Notes: generated from the letters alone by a model not told the origin. 64,000 nt of DNA from Accumulibacter sp. (GCF_036625195.1 NZ_JAZKUG010000001.1:4464001-4528000), one strand, 5' to 3'; positions 26,837-38,823 are shown, counted from the first letter of the stretch. A program made the numbers and translations.

Positions 26837-28915
26837 ATGGCAAAGCAAGATCAAACGCTCGACAGGCCTCCTCCGCTGACCTTCACGGGCAGTCCGTTCC
26901 GGCTCCATCAGCCGTTCCAGCCGGCCGGCGACCAACCGCAGGCCATCGAACAATTGCTCGCCGGCCTGCGGGACGGCCTGTCGTTCCAGACGCTGCTCGG
27001 CGTCACCGGCTCGGGCAAGACTTTCACCATGGCCAACGTCATCGCCCGCAGTGGTCGCCCGGCGCTCGTCCTGGCGCCCAACAAGACGCTGGCGGCGCAG
27101 CTTTACGCCGAGTTCCGCGAGTTCTTCCCGGAGAACGCCGTCGAGTACTTCGTCTCCTACTACGACTATTACCAGCCCGAGGCCTATGTGCCGTCGCGGG
27201 ACCTGTACATCGAGAAGGACTCGTCGATCAACGAACACATCGAGCAAATGCGCCTCTCGGCCACGAAGAGCCTGCTCGAACGGCGCGACTGTGTGTTGGT
27301 GGCAACGGTATCGTGCATCTACGGCATCGGCGACCGCGACGAGTACCACCGGATGATCCTCACCATGCGCGTCGGCGACCGGCTGGGGCAGCGCGAGATC
27401 ATCAAGCGCCTGACGGCGATGCAGTACGAGCGCAACGAGACCGATTTCCGCCGCGGCAGCTTCCGCGTCCGCGGCGACGTCATCGACGTCTTTCCCGCCG
27501 AGCACGCCGAGCAGGCGATCCGCATCTCGCTCTTCGACGACGAGATCGACGGCCTGCAGCTCTTCGACCCGCTGACCGGCCACCTGCAGAACCGCCTGCT
27601 GCGCTTCACCATCTTTCCTTCGTCGCACTACGTGACGCCGCGCGAGACGGTGTTGCGGGCGATCGAGGCAATCAAGGTCGAGCTGGCAGAGCGGGTCGCC
27701 AGCTTCCAGGCCGCTGGCCGCCTGGTCGAGGCGCAGCGGATCGAGCAGCGCACCCGCTTCGACCTCGAGATGCTCGATCAGGTCGGCTTCTGCAAGGGAA
27801 TCGAGAACTACTCGCGGCATCTCTCGGGACGCCAGCCCGGGCAGCCGCCGCCGACGCTGCTCGACTATCTCGCCGCCGATGCCCTGCTCTTCATCGACGA
27901 GTCGCATGTCGCGGTGTCGCAGGTCGGCGGCATGTACAAGGGCGACCGCTCGCGCAAGGAGAACCTCGTCGACTACGGTTTCCGCCTGCCCTCGGCGCTC
28001 GACAACCGGCCGCTGCGGTTCGCCGAGTTCGAGGCCCTGTTGCGGCAGACGATCTTCGTCTCGGCCACCCCGGGCGACTACGAGGCGGCGCATCAGGGAC
28101 AGGTCGTCGAGCAGCTCGTGCGCCCAACCGGACTGGTCGACCCGGTGCTCATCGTGCGCCCGGCGTCGACGCAGGTCGACGACCTGCTCTCCGAGATCCG
28201 GCGCCGCGCCGAAACTGGTGAACGCGTCCTGGTGACCACCCTGACGAAACGGATGGCAGAGGACCTGACCGACTTCCTCGACGAACACGAAGTGCGCGTC
28301 CGCTACCTGCATTCCGACATCGACACCGTCGAACGCGTCGAGATCATCCGTGACCTGCGCCTCGGCAAGTTCGATGTCCTGGTCGGCATCAACCTGCTGC
28401 GCGAAGGGCTCGACATTCCGGAAGTGTCACTGGTCGCCATCCTCGATGCCGACAAGGAAGGCTTCCTGCGCTCGGAGCGATCGCTGATCCAGACCATCGG
28501 CCGCGCCGCCCGCCATCTGCACGGGACCGCAATCCTCTACGCCGACCGGGTCACCGGATCGATGCAGCGGGCGATCGCCGAAACCGAACGCCGCCGGCTA
28601 CGGCAGATCGACTTCAATGACAGCCACGGCATCGTCCCCACCGGCATCAGCAAGCGGATCATCGATATCATCGACGGCGTCTACGACAGCGAAAGCGCGC
28701 AGAAGGAACTCAAGGCGGCGCAAAAAAAGGCCGGCTACGACGCCATGAGCGAGAAGGAACTGGCGCGCGAGCTGCGGCGTCTGGAAAAGGAGATGCTCGA
28801 CTGCGCCAGGAACCTCGAATTCGAGAAAGCGGCGGCAGCACGTGACGAGCTCTTCCGGCTGCGCCGGCAGGTCTTCGGGATCAGTGGCGAGGAGGCTCCC
28901 CTGCCACCGTCTTAG
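26837..28915 (+). CDS. uvrB: Excinuclease ABC subunit B
   Basis: This full-length UvrB (692 residues) is the damage-verifying helicase of nucleotide excision repair and partner of UvrA and UvrC. The Walker A motif is TGSGKT (57-62). The beta-hairpin region shows YYDYYQPEAYVPSRDLYIEKD. Helicase motifs DESHV, SATPGDYE and QTIGRAARH follow, and the C-terminal UVR domain (LEKEMLDCARNLEFEKAAAARDE) binds UvrC. Nothing is unusual. An 8-bp GC-rich hairpin with GGTG loop at 28982-29001 lies 66 bp past the stop but has no T-run. Confidence 0.98.
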   Translation: MAKQDQTLDRPPPLTFTGSPFRLHQPFQPAGDQPQAIEQLLAGLRDGLSFQTLLGVTGSGKTFTMANVIARSGRPALVLAPNKTLAAQLYAEFREFFPENAVEYFVSYYDYYQPEAYVPSRDLYIEKDSSINEHIEQMRLSATKSLLERRDCVLVATVSCIYGIGDRDEYHRMILTMRVGDRLGQREIIKRLTAMQYERNETDFRRGSFRVRGDVIDVFPAEHAEQAIRISLFDDEIDGLQLFDPLTGHLQNRLLRFTIFPSSHYVTPRETVLRAIEAIKVELAERVASFQAAGRLVEAQRIEQRTRFDLEMLDQVGFCKGIENYSRHLSGRQPGQPPPTLLDYLAADALLFIDESHVAVSQVGGMYKGDRSRKENLVDYGFRLPSALDNRPLRFAEFEALLRQTIFVSATPGDYEAAHQGQVVEQLVRPTGLVDPVLIVRPASTQVDDLLSEIRRRAETGERVLVTTLTKRMAEDLTDFLDEHEVRVRYLHSDIDTVERVEIIRDLRLGKFDVLVGINLLREGLDIPEVSLVAILDADKEGFLRSERSLIQTIGRAARHLHGTAILYADRVTGSMQRAIAETERRRLRQIDFNDSHGIVPTGISKRIIDIIDGVYDSESAQKELKAAQKKAGYDAMSEKELARELRRLEKEMLDCARNLEFEKAAAARDELFRLRRQVFGISGEEAPLPPS

Positions 28916-29110
28916 GCCGCGCCGGGAGGAGGCTCCGGAGCACCCTCGTCGTCGCGCGAGCGATGCGCGGACGGATCGCGCCGCCGGCTGGTGAGCCGGC
29001 GTCCGTGCCGCTTGGGCTGGCGTGTCCGGAGCAGTTCCCCCCGATTTCGCCGGCAAGACCGCTGCCGCAATCGCCGGGCCGGGCACCGCGCCTTTCGCCA
29101 TCTCGACGAG

Positions 29111-29128
29111 TGTCGGTCTTCTTTACAC
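29111..29128 (+). promoter_or_regulatory. Candidate upstream activator site, PEP-CTERM esterase
   Basis: TGTCGGTCTTCTTTACAC shares 12 fixed positions (TGTCG, T, TTTACA, C region) with the motifs at 1604 and 4746, although this gene is unrelated in sequence to those. It ends 51 bp before the -24 box. Confidence 0.65.
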
Positions 29129-29179
29129 TGCGACGAACGGTGGGAAGTCAAGCATCTGTTTCGTCAAGGAAAAACCAAG

Positions 29180-29195
29180 TGGATCGAAACTTGCT
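29180..29195 (+). promoter_or_regulatory. Sigma-54 (-24/-12) promoter of PEP-CTERM esterase
   Basis: TGGATCG-AAAC-TTGCT has the essential GG and a perfect TTGC at the correct spacing, with two mismatches in the -24 box. The predicted start near 29206 leaves a leader of about 120 nt. Confidence 0.72.
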
Positions 29196-29325
29196 TCCAA
29201 CTCCAGACGGACAGGAATGGCGGTGGCTGAGCGACACGAATGTTGGCGACCAGGACTGTGGGGGCCAGAGTGCTGCCTGGAACAACCTCGGGAATCTCAA
29301 TTCCCGATCAACAGAGAGGATGACG

Positions 29326-30411
29326 ATGAAAGTGGAATGGAAAACACTGGGTGCATTGGCCATGGCTGCAGCGATGGGCATGCCGGTCTCGGCCAACGCT
29401 TCGCTGCAGACGATGTCGGACCTGTTCGTGTTTGGCGACAGCCTGTCGGATGGAGGAAACAGCGGCTTGGCCAGCCAGGCCTATCCGCCGGCTGCGCCGT
29501 CGGGCGTGGTCTTCCCGCCTCCGCCCTATTACAACGGGCAGTACTCCAATGGCCCGGTCGCCGTCGAGTATCTGTGGAGAAGCTACAACCCGGGCAACCC
29601 CAGCGCCTTCAAGCCCTCTCTGGCCGGTGGCACCAACTACGCGATCGGGGGTGCGACAACCGGGCTGGAGAGCTACAACTCGGTCAATCCCTCGACAGGT
29701 CCTTTCGCGCCAGCCTATGCGCAGAAAGCCAATGCTTGGCAGCTGGCCACCTTCCAGGGCCAGTTGCAAAGCGGGCGGGCATTCGACCCTGCGACTTCAT
29801 TGTTCGTCATCTGGCTGTTTCCCAACGATGTCTTTTACCTGAATGCGACCGGGAGTACGCCCGGCACGGCATCCGGACTGCCAGGTGTTCCCGGCAACGT
29901 GTCGGCGCTGATCGGCAACGGGATCAACAACATCATTTCGACCGTCGTCGGACTGGCCAGCGCCGGAGCCGAGCATTTCCTCGTTGCCAACATGCCCGAT
30001 CTTGGAACGACACCGGAGTTTCTCGGCAAACCCAACGCCGGCGACTTGACGGCATTGACCGTGGGCTTCAATGCCTCCCTGGCCTCCGCACTGAATCTCC
30101 TCGACGCCCAGCTTTCGGCCGAGATCGTCCAGTTCGACACCTTCGCCACTTTCGCCAGCGTACGGCAGGATCCGGCGGCCTACGGCATCAGAAACACGAC
30201 CATGCAGTGCATCCAGAATTACGCTGCCTGTGCTGCCGACAACTTCCAGTGGCTGTTCTGGGACGGTGTGCACCCCACGACCTACGCGCACAGCATCATC
30301 GGCGCACAGTTCCGGGCTGCCGTTCCCGAACCCGAGTCAATTCTTCTCCTCGCCATCGGTCTGTTGGGAATTGTCGCAACCGCGCAGCGCAGGCAGCAAC
30401 AGCGTTTCTGA
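29326..30411 (+). CDS. GDSL/SGNH esterase-lipase with PEP-CTERM anchor
   Basis: This 361-residue exported hydrolase has a signal peptide ending near ANA (residue 25). Block I is LFVFGDSLSDGGN with nucleophile Ser39. A PND block supplies the oxyanion Asn, and block V is FWDGVHPTTYAH with Asp313/His316. The tail is VPEPESILLLAIGLLGIVATAQRRQQQRF, a PEP-CTERM sorting signal. It is therefore a surface-displayed ester hydrolase of lipids, acylated sugars or exopolysaccharide acyl groups. Two ATGs lie 6 bp apart; the second (29326) has GAGAGG at proper distance, while the first (29320) abuts it. Regulation is by the -24/-12 promoter upstream. Confidence 0.9.
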   Translation: MKVEWKTLGALAMAAAMGMPVSANASLQTMSDLFVFGDSLSDGGNSGLASQAYPPAAPSGVVFPPPPYYNGQYSNGPVAVEYLWRSYNPGNPSAFKPSLAGGTNYAIGGATTGLESYNSVNPSTGPFAPAYAQKANAWQLATFQGQLQSGRAFDPATSLFVIWLFPNDVFYLNATGSTPGTASGLPGVPGNVSALIGNGINNIISTVVGLASAGAEHFLVANMPDLGTTPEFLGKPNAGDLTALTVGFNASLASALNLLDAQLSAEIVQFDTFATFASVRQDPAAYGIRNTTMQCIQNYAACAADNFQWLFWDGVHPTTYAHSIIGAQFRAAVPEPESILLLAIGLLGIVATAQRRQQQRF

Positions 30412-30617
30412 CGGAGCCCCTCGGCCAGGGACGCGGAGCGCGCTGGCCAGCCCTGCGCGGTTGGGCGCTGGGCGGCTTGCCCGGCAGGCGAGGCAGCGGG
30501 GAATCGTCGTCGGGTGCGCCTTCGCCGGACGACCATGCTCCGTACACACGCCGGCAGAGTCAGGACGACGGACTGCCCAGGTCTTCGCCGACGCCCGGCG
30601 ATTCCTGGCGTGCCCGG

Positions 30618-31160
30618 TCAGCGAATGAACTCGCGGCTGATCGCGCGAAAGACCTCACTCCCCGCCTGCCGCAGCCACTCGAAGACGACCATCTCGCGCG
30701 ACACGATGTCGGCGCCGTGCCGGCGCATGCGCTCGACCGCCAGGGCCTTGTCGCTGGCGCGCCGCGAGCCGATCGCCTCATCGACGACGAAAACCTTGCG
30801 GCCGGCTGACAGCAGGTCGAGCACCGTCTGCTGCACACAGACATGCGCTTCGGTGCCGGCGACGATGAACTGCGCCCGATCGCCGCCGGCAAGCTGCAGG
30901 AGCCTGCCGTCGGCCAGCGCCGAGAAGTGCGTCTTCTCGATCACGCATTCCTCCGGCAGCAACTGACGCAGGTCCGACATCGTCGGCCCGAGTCCTTTGA
31001 CGTACTGCTCGGTACAGATCACAGGCACCTGCAGCCGCTGCGCGACGCGCGTCAGCCAGATGCTGGCCGCAAGCACCGAAGCGGCATCATGGATCGCCGG
31101 CTGCAGCCGCTCCTGCAGATCGACGAGCAGGAGAACCGAATGATCAACGCGCATCAACAT
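30618..31160 (-). CDS. Isochorismatase-family cysteine hydrolase
   Basis: This protein of 180 residues shows the family triad: Asp14 (LLLVDLQERL), Lys76 (VIEKTHFSAL) and nucleophile Cys108 (GTEAHVCVQQT). The family hydrolyses amide or enol-ether bonds. This subgroup (YcaC/nicotinamidase-related) has mostly unknown substrates. The start ATG at 31160 has GGGAGG eight bases upstream; the frame is open to 31193. It is convergent with the esterase; the 206 bp between hold no gene. Confidence 0.9.
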   Translation of the reverse strand: MLMRVDHSVLLLVDLQERLQPAIHDAASVLAASIWLTRVAQRLQVPVICTEQYVKGLGPTMSDLRQLLPEECVIEKTHFSALADGRLLQLAGGDRAQFIVAGTEAHVCVQQTVLDLLSAGRKVFVVDEAIGSRRASDKALAVERMRRHGADIVSREMVVFEWLRQAGSEVFRAISREFIR

Positions 31161-31356
31161 CGACAAGCCCTCCCGGGAATCACGACGCTGCACTGCGCCG
31201 CTTCGCCCGCGATGGTAATACCGTACTCGCCTGCGGCCAAGGCCTGCGGTCCACGCCTACCGTCCAGCGAAGACAGGAAGCAATTGCTGCGGCGCAACAT
31301 CAGTGCTATATTTCCTCATGGTGGAAGCGTTCCGCCGACGGCTGTGCGAGGCACCG

Positions 31357-31890
31357 ATGTATGTCGTTGATGACCCGACCCTGGCGCTGATCTCCCGCTT
31401 TGTCGGCGGCGGCGAACGTCCGGAACTGTCGGACGAGGAGTTCTTCGCAAGGCAACTGGCAACCGTCCAGACTTACGTCGCGTCCTTTCCGGAAGCCGAG
31501 CGCGAGACGCGGGCGCTGGCCTGGATCGAGAACAATGCCCGCCTCTATCGCCAGCAATGGCAGAAGCGCACCGCCGTCGCGACGCTGCAGGCGACACGCT
31601 GCCCGGACTGCCCGCTGGCCAACGGCAGCGATCGGCACACACCGTGCGCCATCCACGCGCGCTGGCTGGAGTTGCTCCGCAGCTACGTCGGCAGCCAGAT
31701 CAGCTCGCACGACTATGTCGAACACAGTCTCGCGCTGCTCGCCCGGCACAAGGCCGGGCTGCGCGCCGGGCACGCGCGGAGCGCGGCTTCGGCGCTGGCC
31801 GTGAGGTCCGACGCCGGCGCCGCCGGCAACCGCCAGCGCTGTGGCGACGAGGATCGACCGGCGCACCCAAGCACCCCGGTGCCAGCCTGA
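31357..31890 (+). CDS. Small protein with C-x2-C-x8-H-x2-C-x2-H motif, unknown
   Basis: This 177-residue protein is not one I recognise. The start at 31357 has GAGGC seven bases upstream; the frame is open from 31303. An acidic alpha-helical N-terminus is followed by Cys82, Cys85, His94, Cys97 and His100 (RCPDCPLANGSDRHTPCAIHARW). This is a compact metal-site pattern that could hold zinc or an iron-sulphur cluster. The C-terminal 40 residues are Ala/Arg-rich and low complexity. It is divergent from the isochorismatase-like gene across about 196 bp and convergent with acnA. No operon partner is evident. Confidence 0.65.
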   Translation: MYVVDDPTLALISRFVGGGERPELSDEEFFARQLATVQTYVASFPEAERETRALAWIENNARLYRQQWQKRTAVATLQATRCPDCPLANGSDRHTPCAIHARWLELLRSYVGSQISSHDYVEHSLALLARHKAGLRAGHARSAASALAVRSDAGAAGNRQRCGDEDRPAHPSTPVPA

Positions 31891-32066
31891 CGGGGCAGCC
31901 GACAACGCCGCACACACCATGCATGCGGCATTGTGCCACGCAACACGCAAGGCTTGCGGAGACACCCCACACACACCCGGCAGCACGCTCCGGGGGCAAC
32001 GCCAGCAGCAACCGGCGCGGCGAGCGGCTGCCCACGCCGACGCTGCAGCGCACCGGCCGCAGCGCA

Positions 32067-34772
<2,706 letters not shown>

Positions 34773-34886
34773 GCGGGTTCTCCAGAAGGGCGCGTGCTAC
34801 GAGCGCGTCCTCAAGCACCATGACAACACGTGGCTCCGCACGTTCCATCCGCGTCGCCACGGCGACAGCCACACGCGGTTGGCACC

Positions 34887-36391
34887 GGGTGCAATCGGAA
34901 GTGCGACTGACGCCGGGGCGAGGTGGTTGGCGGTGGCATTCGGCACTAGACAATTGGGCGGAGGTGGGGTAAATAGTGATGGGTTACTTCACCTTGGAGC
35001 GAGACCCATGACAGAAAGGTGGTCGGAAATGGAGGGGCGACTCAAGCCGAGTCGGGGTTTGGAAGAGCGGTTTAGAGATCATCCCGAGCTCCAAGCCAAG
35101 ATCGAGTCGTTGCTGGCGGTGGTCGAGAATGCGGCCGGCGATGTTGAGAAGGCGGCGGAGGCGGAGCGGCGGGTGACGGAGGAATTGCGGCAGTTGGGCA
35201 ACGAAGCGTTGCACGGCTGGGCGCGACGGCAAGCGCAGCGGAAGGAAGAAGAGGTGGCGCAACAACCGGGCGTGCAGCGGAAGGAAAAAAAACGTCTATT
35301 GGCAGACCCGGTACGGACAGATCGAAGTAGCGGAGCAGGTCTTCCGGCAAGGGACGCGCGGGCCGGAGATCCGGCCATTCACGCGTTCGGCGGAGGTGGT
35401 CTGCCGGGGCTGCTCGGAGCCGCTGCAGCGAGCGATCGTTGATTTCGGGGCGGACGCGCCCGCGGCGCGCATTCCGCAGAAGCTGAAAGAGCACTACGGT
35501 ATCGAGGTGTCCGCCAGTACGTGCTGGCCGATCGTCTTGCGGCATGCCGCGACGATCGACGAGCGCCCGAAAGCGGCGGCAAAAATCCCGGCACGAGACG
35601 GCGTAGAGCAGTTGATCGGCGAGATCGATGGGAGCATGATTCCCGTCGTGGAGACGGCCGAATCGGACGACCAGAGCGCGAAAGTGGACCGCCGCAAGAC
35701 CCGCCGGGTGGGCTGGAGGGAAGCGCGTTTGAGTCTGGTCCATGCGCCGGGCTCCGTCACCCCGGTGTTCGGCGCCACCGTGGGCCCGCCCGACCAGGTC
35801 GGAGAGACGCTGTTGCGCACGGCGGTTCAGGCCGGACTGGGGCGTAAGACCAAGGTCCATGCGGTCAGCGACGGCGCCGCATGGATTGCGGATCAGGTGA
35901 GTGAGCAATTCGGACTGCAAGGCCACTTTCTCGTCGATTTCTACCATGTCTGTGACTACCTGACGGCCGCAGGGGACACGATCGCCGGCACGGCGGCGAG
36001 GGCTTGGCTGGAAACGCAGAAGGATCGGCTGAAACAGAACCGCCTCCAGGACGTCGTCGAGGAACTGCAGCGATTCGTCGAGGACGACACCGTTCCCGAT
36101 GCCAACGCCCCGGTGCGCGCGGCGCATCGCTATCTCACCAATCGCCCGGGGCAGTTCAACTATCAAGACGCGCTCGTGGCCGGGCTGCCAATAGGGTCCG
36201 GCGAAATCGAAAGCGCACACCGTTACGTCATCCAGGACCGTCTCAAGCGGGCCGGCGCTTGGTGGAAACTGAAAAACGCCAAGCACATGCTGGCGCTGCG
36301 TGTCTGCCGTGCCAACCAGGAGTGGGACCGCTATTGGCAGTCCAGACGTCAACAGGCCGCCTGATCCACAGTCGCACTTCCGATTGCACCC
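34887..36391 (+). mobile_element. ISKra4-like insertion sequence, complete, with 9-bp target duplication
   Basis: The ends are perfect 23-bp inverted repeats at 34887-34909 (GGGTGCAATCGG...) and 36369-36391. They are flanked by an exact 9-bp direct repeat GTTGGCACC at 34878-34886 and 36392-36400. The length is 1505 bp. Intact ends and target duplication show insertion by transposition with no later rearrangement. It separates acnA from the laminin-B-like PEP-CTERM gene and lies 241 bp upstream of the latter's ATG. Confidence 0.95.
35008..36364 (+). CDS. ISKra4-family transposase in two frames joined at an A8 run
   Basis: The N-terminal part runs from the ATG at 35008 (TTGGAGC upstream), MTERWSEMEGRL..., and stays open to 35442. 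The family sequence leaves this frame at an A8 tract (35285-35292). It continues in the +1 frame as RKKNVYWQTRYGQIEVAEQV and on through VCRGCSEPLQRAI, GEIDGSMIPVVE, VHAVSDGAAWI, DFYHVCDYL and LPIGSGEIESAHRYV to 36364. The two Asp motifs and the GSGEIES Glu are the likely DDE triad. Expression needs +1 translational shifting or RNA polymerase slippage at the A8 run; alternatively a base was lost. The rest of the reading frame is undamaged. Confidence 0.85.
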
Positions 36392-36595
36392 GTTGGCACC
36401 CGCATGCTTGCGCGCGGGGAACGAATGCTCCAGACTTGGCAAGGTAGCGGTGCACCCAAGGCGAACTGATGCGAGGGGGCGCCTGTTCAGGAGCAGCTAC
36501 GACCGTGCGCCGTGTTCCCCGACGAGCTGGGCAGCCCTGCCTTTGCCGACCTGCGGCCGGGCTCCTCTGCGTCTGGCAGGCACATTGGCGACACG

Positions 36596-36611
36596 TGGCA
36601 CGCGACGCGCA
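36596..36611 (+). promoter_or_regulatory. Weak -24/-12-like promoter of the laminin-B-like PEP-CTERM gene
   Basis: TGGCACG-CGAC-GCGCA has a perfect -24 box and a correctly spaced GC. It would start transcription near 36622, only about 11 nt before the ATG and on top of the ribosome-binding site. The 18-bp activator motif is absent here. Confidence 0.35.
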
Positions 36612-36632
36612 ACCCTTTCCTGGAGAAGCACG

Positions 36633-37358
36633 ATGAAGAACAACCTCGCTGCAGCGATCATCGCCTCAGGCCTGAGCCTTGCCTCGGCACACGCGTCGGC
36701 CGCCGTCGTCCGCTCCGACTTCAGCCTCGACGCGGAAGGCTGGGGAACAGGCCGGATCGTTGTCTCGGGCTTCCTGCCGGCCGTCGATGGTACCTTCACC
36801 GGCGCCGTCGGTCACGACCCGGTTGGCGGAACGCTGCGCACGGGAGACCTTTATCCGTGGACCACTTTCCGCTCGTCAGCGGCCTACAGCGGCGACAAGA
36901 GTGCCTTCTTCGGCGGCTCGATCAGCTACGACCTCCAGGACAGCCAGAACGATGGCGATCCCTTCCCCAACGTCGCGATTCTTGGCGACGCTGGCCGCAT
37001 GATCTTCATCCCGACCGCACCGCCGGCAACCGGAGGCTTCACCCACTACGAGTTCGCCCTCGACGAATCGGCCGGCTGGCGGACGAACAACCCCTTCGCG
37101 CTGCTGGCAACCGATTCCTACATTCAGGCCGTCCTCGCCAACGTGCAGGGCATCTGGATCAATGCCGACTGGAAGACCGGCGACGACCAGGGCAATGATG
37201 ACGCCCGGCTCGACAATGTCTGCCTGCGCGACTCCCGTACATCCTGCACCACAGGCCTCATCCCGGAACCAGCGTCGCTGGTCCTGTTCGGTCTGGCGCT
37301 GGGTCTCCTCGGACTGTCGCGAAAAGACGGCCGACCGACTGACCTCCGGCAGCCCTGA
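36633..37358 (+). CDS. Laminin-B-like PEP-CTERM surface protein
   Basis: This protein of 241 residues has a signal peptide (LAAAIIASGLSLASAHASA). A beta-rich domain follows with the laminin B (domain IV) pattern FSLDAEGWG...GDKSAFFGGSISYDLQDSQ...LDNVCL, then IPEPASLVLFGLALGLLGLSRKDGRP as PEP-CTERM tail. Laminin-B-like modules in bacteria are found in surface and matrix proteins and are thought to bind carbohydrate or protein. The ATG has TGGAGAAG upstream; the frame is open further back. A cyclase-HDOD gene starts 22 bp after the stop, so co-transcription is possible. An IS lies just upstream. Confidence 0.82.
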   Translation: MKNNLAAAIIASGLSLASAHASAAVVRSDFSLDAEGWGTGRIVVSGFLPAVDGTFTGAVGHDPVGGTLRTGDLYPWTTFRSSAAYSGDKSAFFGGSISYDLQDSQNDGDPFPNVAILGDAGRMIFIPTAPPATGGFTHYEFALDESAGWRTNNPFALLATDSYIQAVLANVQGIWINADWKTGDDQGNDDARLDNVCLRDSRTSCTTGLIPEPASLVLFGLALGLLGLSRKDGRPTDLRQP

Positions 37359-37380
37359 GCAGCCGCACCGGCAGCAGGCC

Positions 37381-38823
37381 ATGCGGCAGAGCAACGTCGA
37401 AAAGCCCGGACTCGGCGATGCCGCGCTGATCGACACCACCTTCCTGTTTACCGACATCGAAGGGTCGACGAGCCTCTGGGAAAGCGAGTCGCAGGCGATG
37501 CGTGTCGCGCTGCAACGGCACAACACCCTGCTCTCGGCGGCGATCGAGCGCCATCGTGGACTCGTCTTCAAGACCGTCGGCGACGCCTTCTGCGTCACCT
37601 TCGATGACGCCGCGGCTGCCTTGTGCGCCGCCAGCCAGATCCAGACCAGCCTCGCCGGCGAGCAGTGGCCGACGCGCAGCCCGCTGCGCGTGCGCATTGC
37701 CCTGCACAGCGGGCCGGCCTACCTGAGCAGCGGCGACTACTTTGGCCGGACGCTCAATCGCGTCGCCCGGCTCCTGGCGGTGACCCACGGCGGCCAGACC
37801 CTGTTGAGCTCGGCGACCGCAGCGCTGGTGCGCAGCACCCTGCCCGTCGGCAGCAGCCTGCACGATGTCGGCATGCTCCGCCTGCGCGACCTGCCGCAGC
37901 CGATCCACGCCTTCCAGCTCGTCCATCCCGGGCTGCCGACCGTGCTCCTCGAAACGGGTCACGCCCTCGACGGCAACAAGCTGACCGCCGAACCGCTGGC
38001 GCGCTTCCGGCCGATCGATGTCTACGAGGTGCCGACGCTGCCGGTGGTGGTCATGCAGGCATTGCGCATCATGCAGGATCCCGCCAGCGACGCGCGTGCG
38101 GTCGAACGGGTGATCATCCATGACCCGGCGATCTCGGCCAAGGTCCTGCGCGTTGCCAACTCGGCCTTCTTCGGTCTCTCGCGCCGCATCGGCACCATCG
38201 CGGACGCCGTGCGGGTGCTCGGCTTCACCAATGTCCAGGGCATGCTGATCTCGGTCGGCGCCTTCGATGCCTTCCGTACCGAACGGCTGAACCTGGTGGA
38301 GTTCTGGAAGCACTCGATCGCCACCGCAACAGCCGCCCGCTTCCTGGCAGATGCCCTCCGCCACCCCGGTGACGAGGCATTCATGGCGGGTCTGCTGCAC
38401 GACATCGGCAAGCTCATCTTCGCCGTCCAAGCCGAGTCGGGCTACCGCCACGTACTCGATCTGGAACGGGATTCGGCATTCGGCAGTCTTGAGGCCGAAC
38501 GCACGCTGTTCGAGTTTACCCATCCGGAAGTGGGCCAGATGGTCGCCGAACGCTGGGACCTGCCGGCACGCCACATCGCCGCCATTGCCCACCACCATGA
38601 GCCCGACGCCAGCGGCGACGAATACCGCTTCTGCGCCCTCATCGGTCTCGCCAACCGGGTCGCACATGCGGCCCTCGACGGCTTCGTCGAGACGCTGGCC
38701 AGCGACCACGATGCGGCGCAGCTGCGACGGCTCGGACTGCGACCCGCCCTCTGGGACGACTGTCTGGCGTATCTGCACGCAGCTCGACCGACGATCGACG
38801 GCTTCGTCGGCGCCATCCGCTGA
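37381..38823 (+). CDS. Class III nucleotidyl cyclase fused to an HDOD domain
   Basis: This soluble 480-residue protein has a cyclase homology domain in residues about 18-180: FLFTDIEGSTSLW with metal Asp25, FKTVGDAFCVTF with Asp68, and GRTLNRVARLL carrying the transition-state Asn/Arg. The main catalytic positions are therefore retained. Residues about 215-420 are an HDOD output-type domain (VPTLPVVVMQALRIMQDP..., RVANSAFFG, HD pair His340-Asp341 in LLHDIGKLIF). HDOD domains are regulatory relatives of HD phosphodiesterases. The protein probably makes cAMP (or cGMP) under control of, or in concert with, the HDOD module. It starts 22 bp after the PEP-CTERM gene. Confidence 0.88.
   Translation: MRQSNVEKPGLGDAALIDTTFLFTDIEGSTSLWESESQAMRVALQRHNTLLSAAIERHRGLVFKTVGDAFCVTFDDAAAALCAASQIQTSLAGEQWPTRSPLRVRIALHSGPAYLSSGDYFGRTLNRVARLLAVTHGGQTLLSSATAALVRSTLPVGSSLHDVGMLRLRDLPQPIHAFQLVHPGLPTVLLETGHALDGNKLTAEPLARFRPIDVYEVPTLPVVVMQALRIMQDPASDARAVERVIIHDPAISAKVLRVANSAFFGLSRRIGTIADAVRVLGFTNVQGMLISVGAFDAFRTERLNLVEFWKHSIATATAARFLADALRHPGDEAFMAGLLHDIGKLIFAVQAESGYRHVLDLERDSAFGSLEAERTLFEFTHPEVGQMVAERWDLPARHIAAIAHHHEPDASGDEYRFCALIGLANRVAHAALDGFVETLASDHDAAQLRRLGLRPALWDDCLAYLHAARPTIDGFVGAIR

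Noticed and set aside
36395..36412. TGGCAC...TTGC sequence at the right junction of the ISKra4-like element
   Set aside because: The spacing between the -24-like and -12-like parts is two bases too long for sigma-54.
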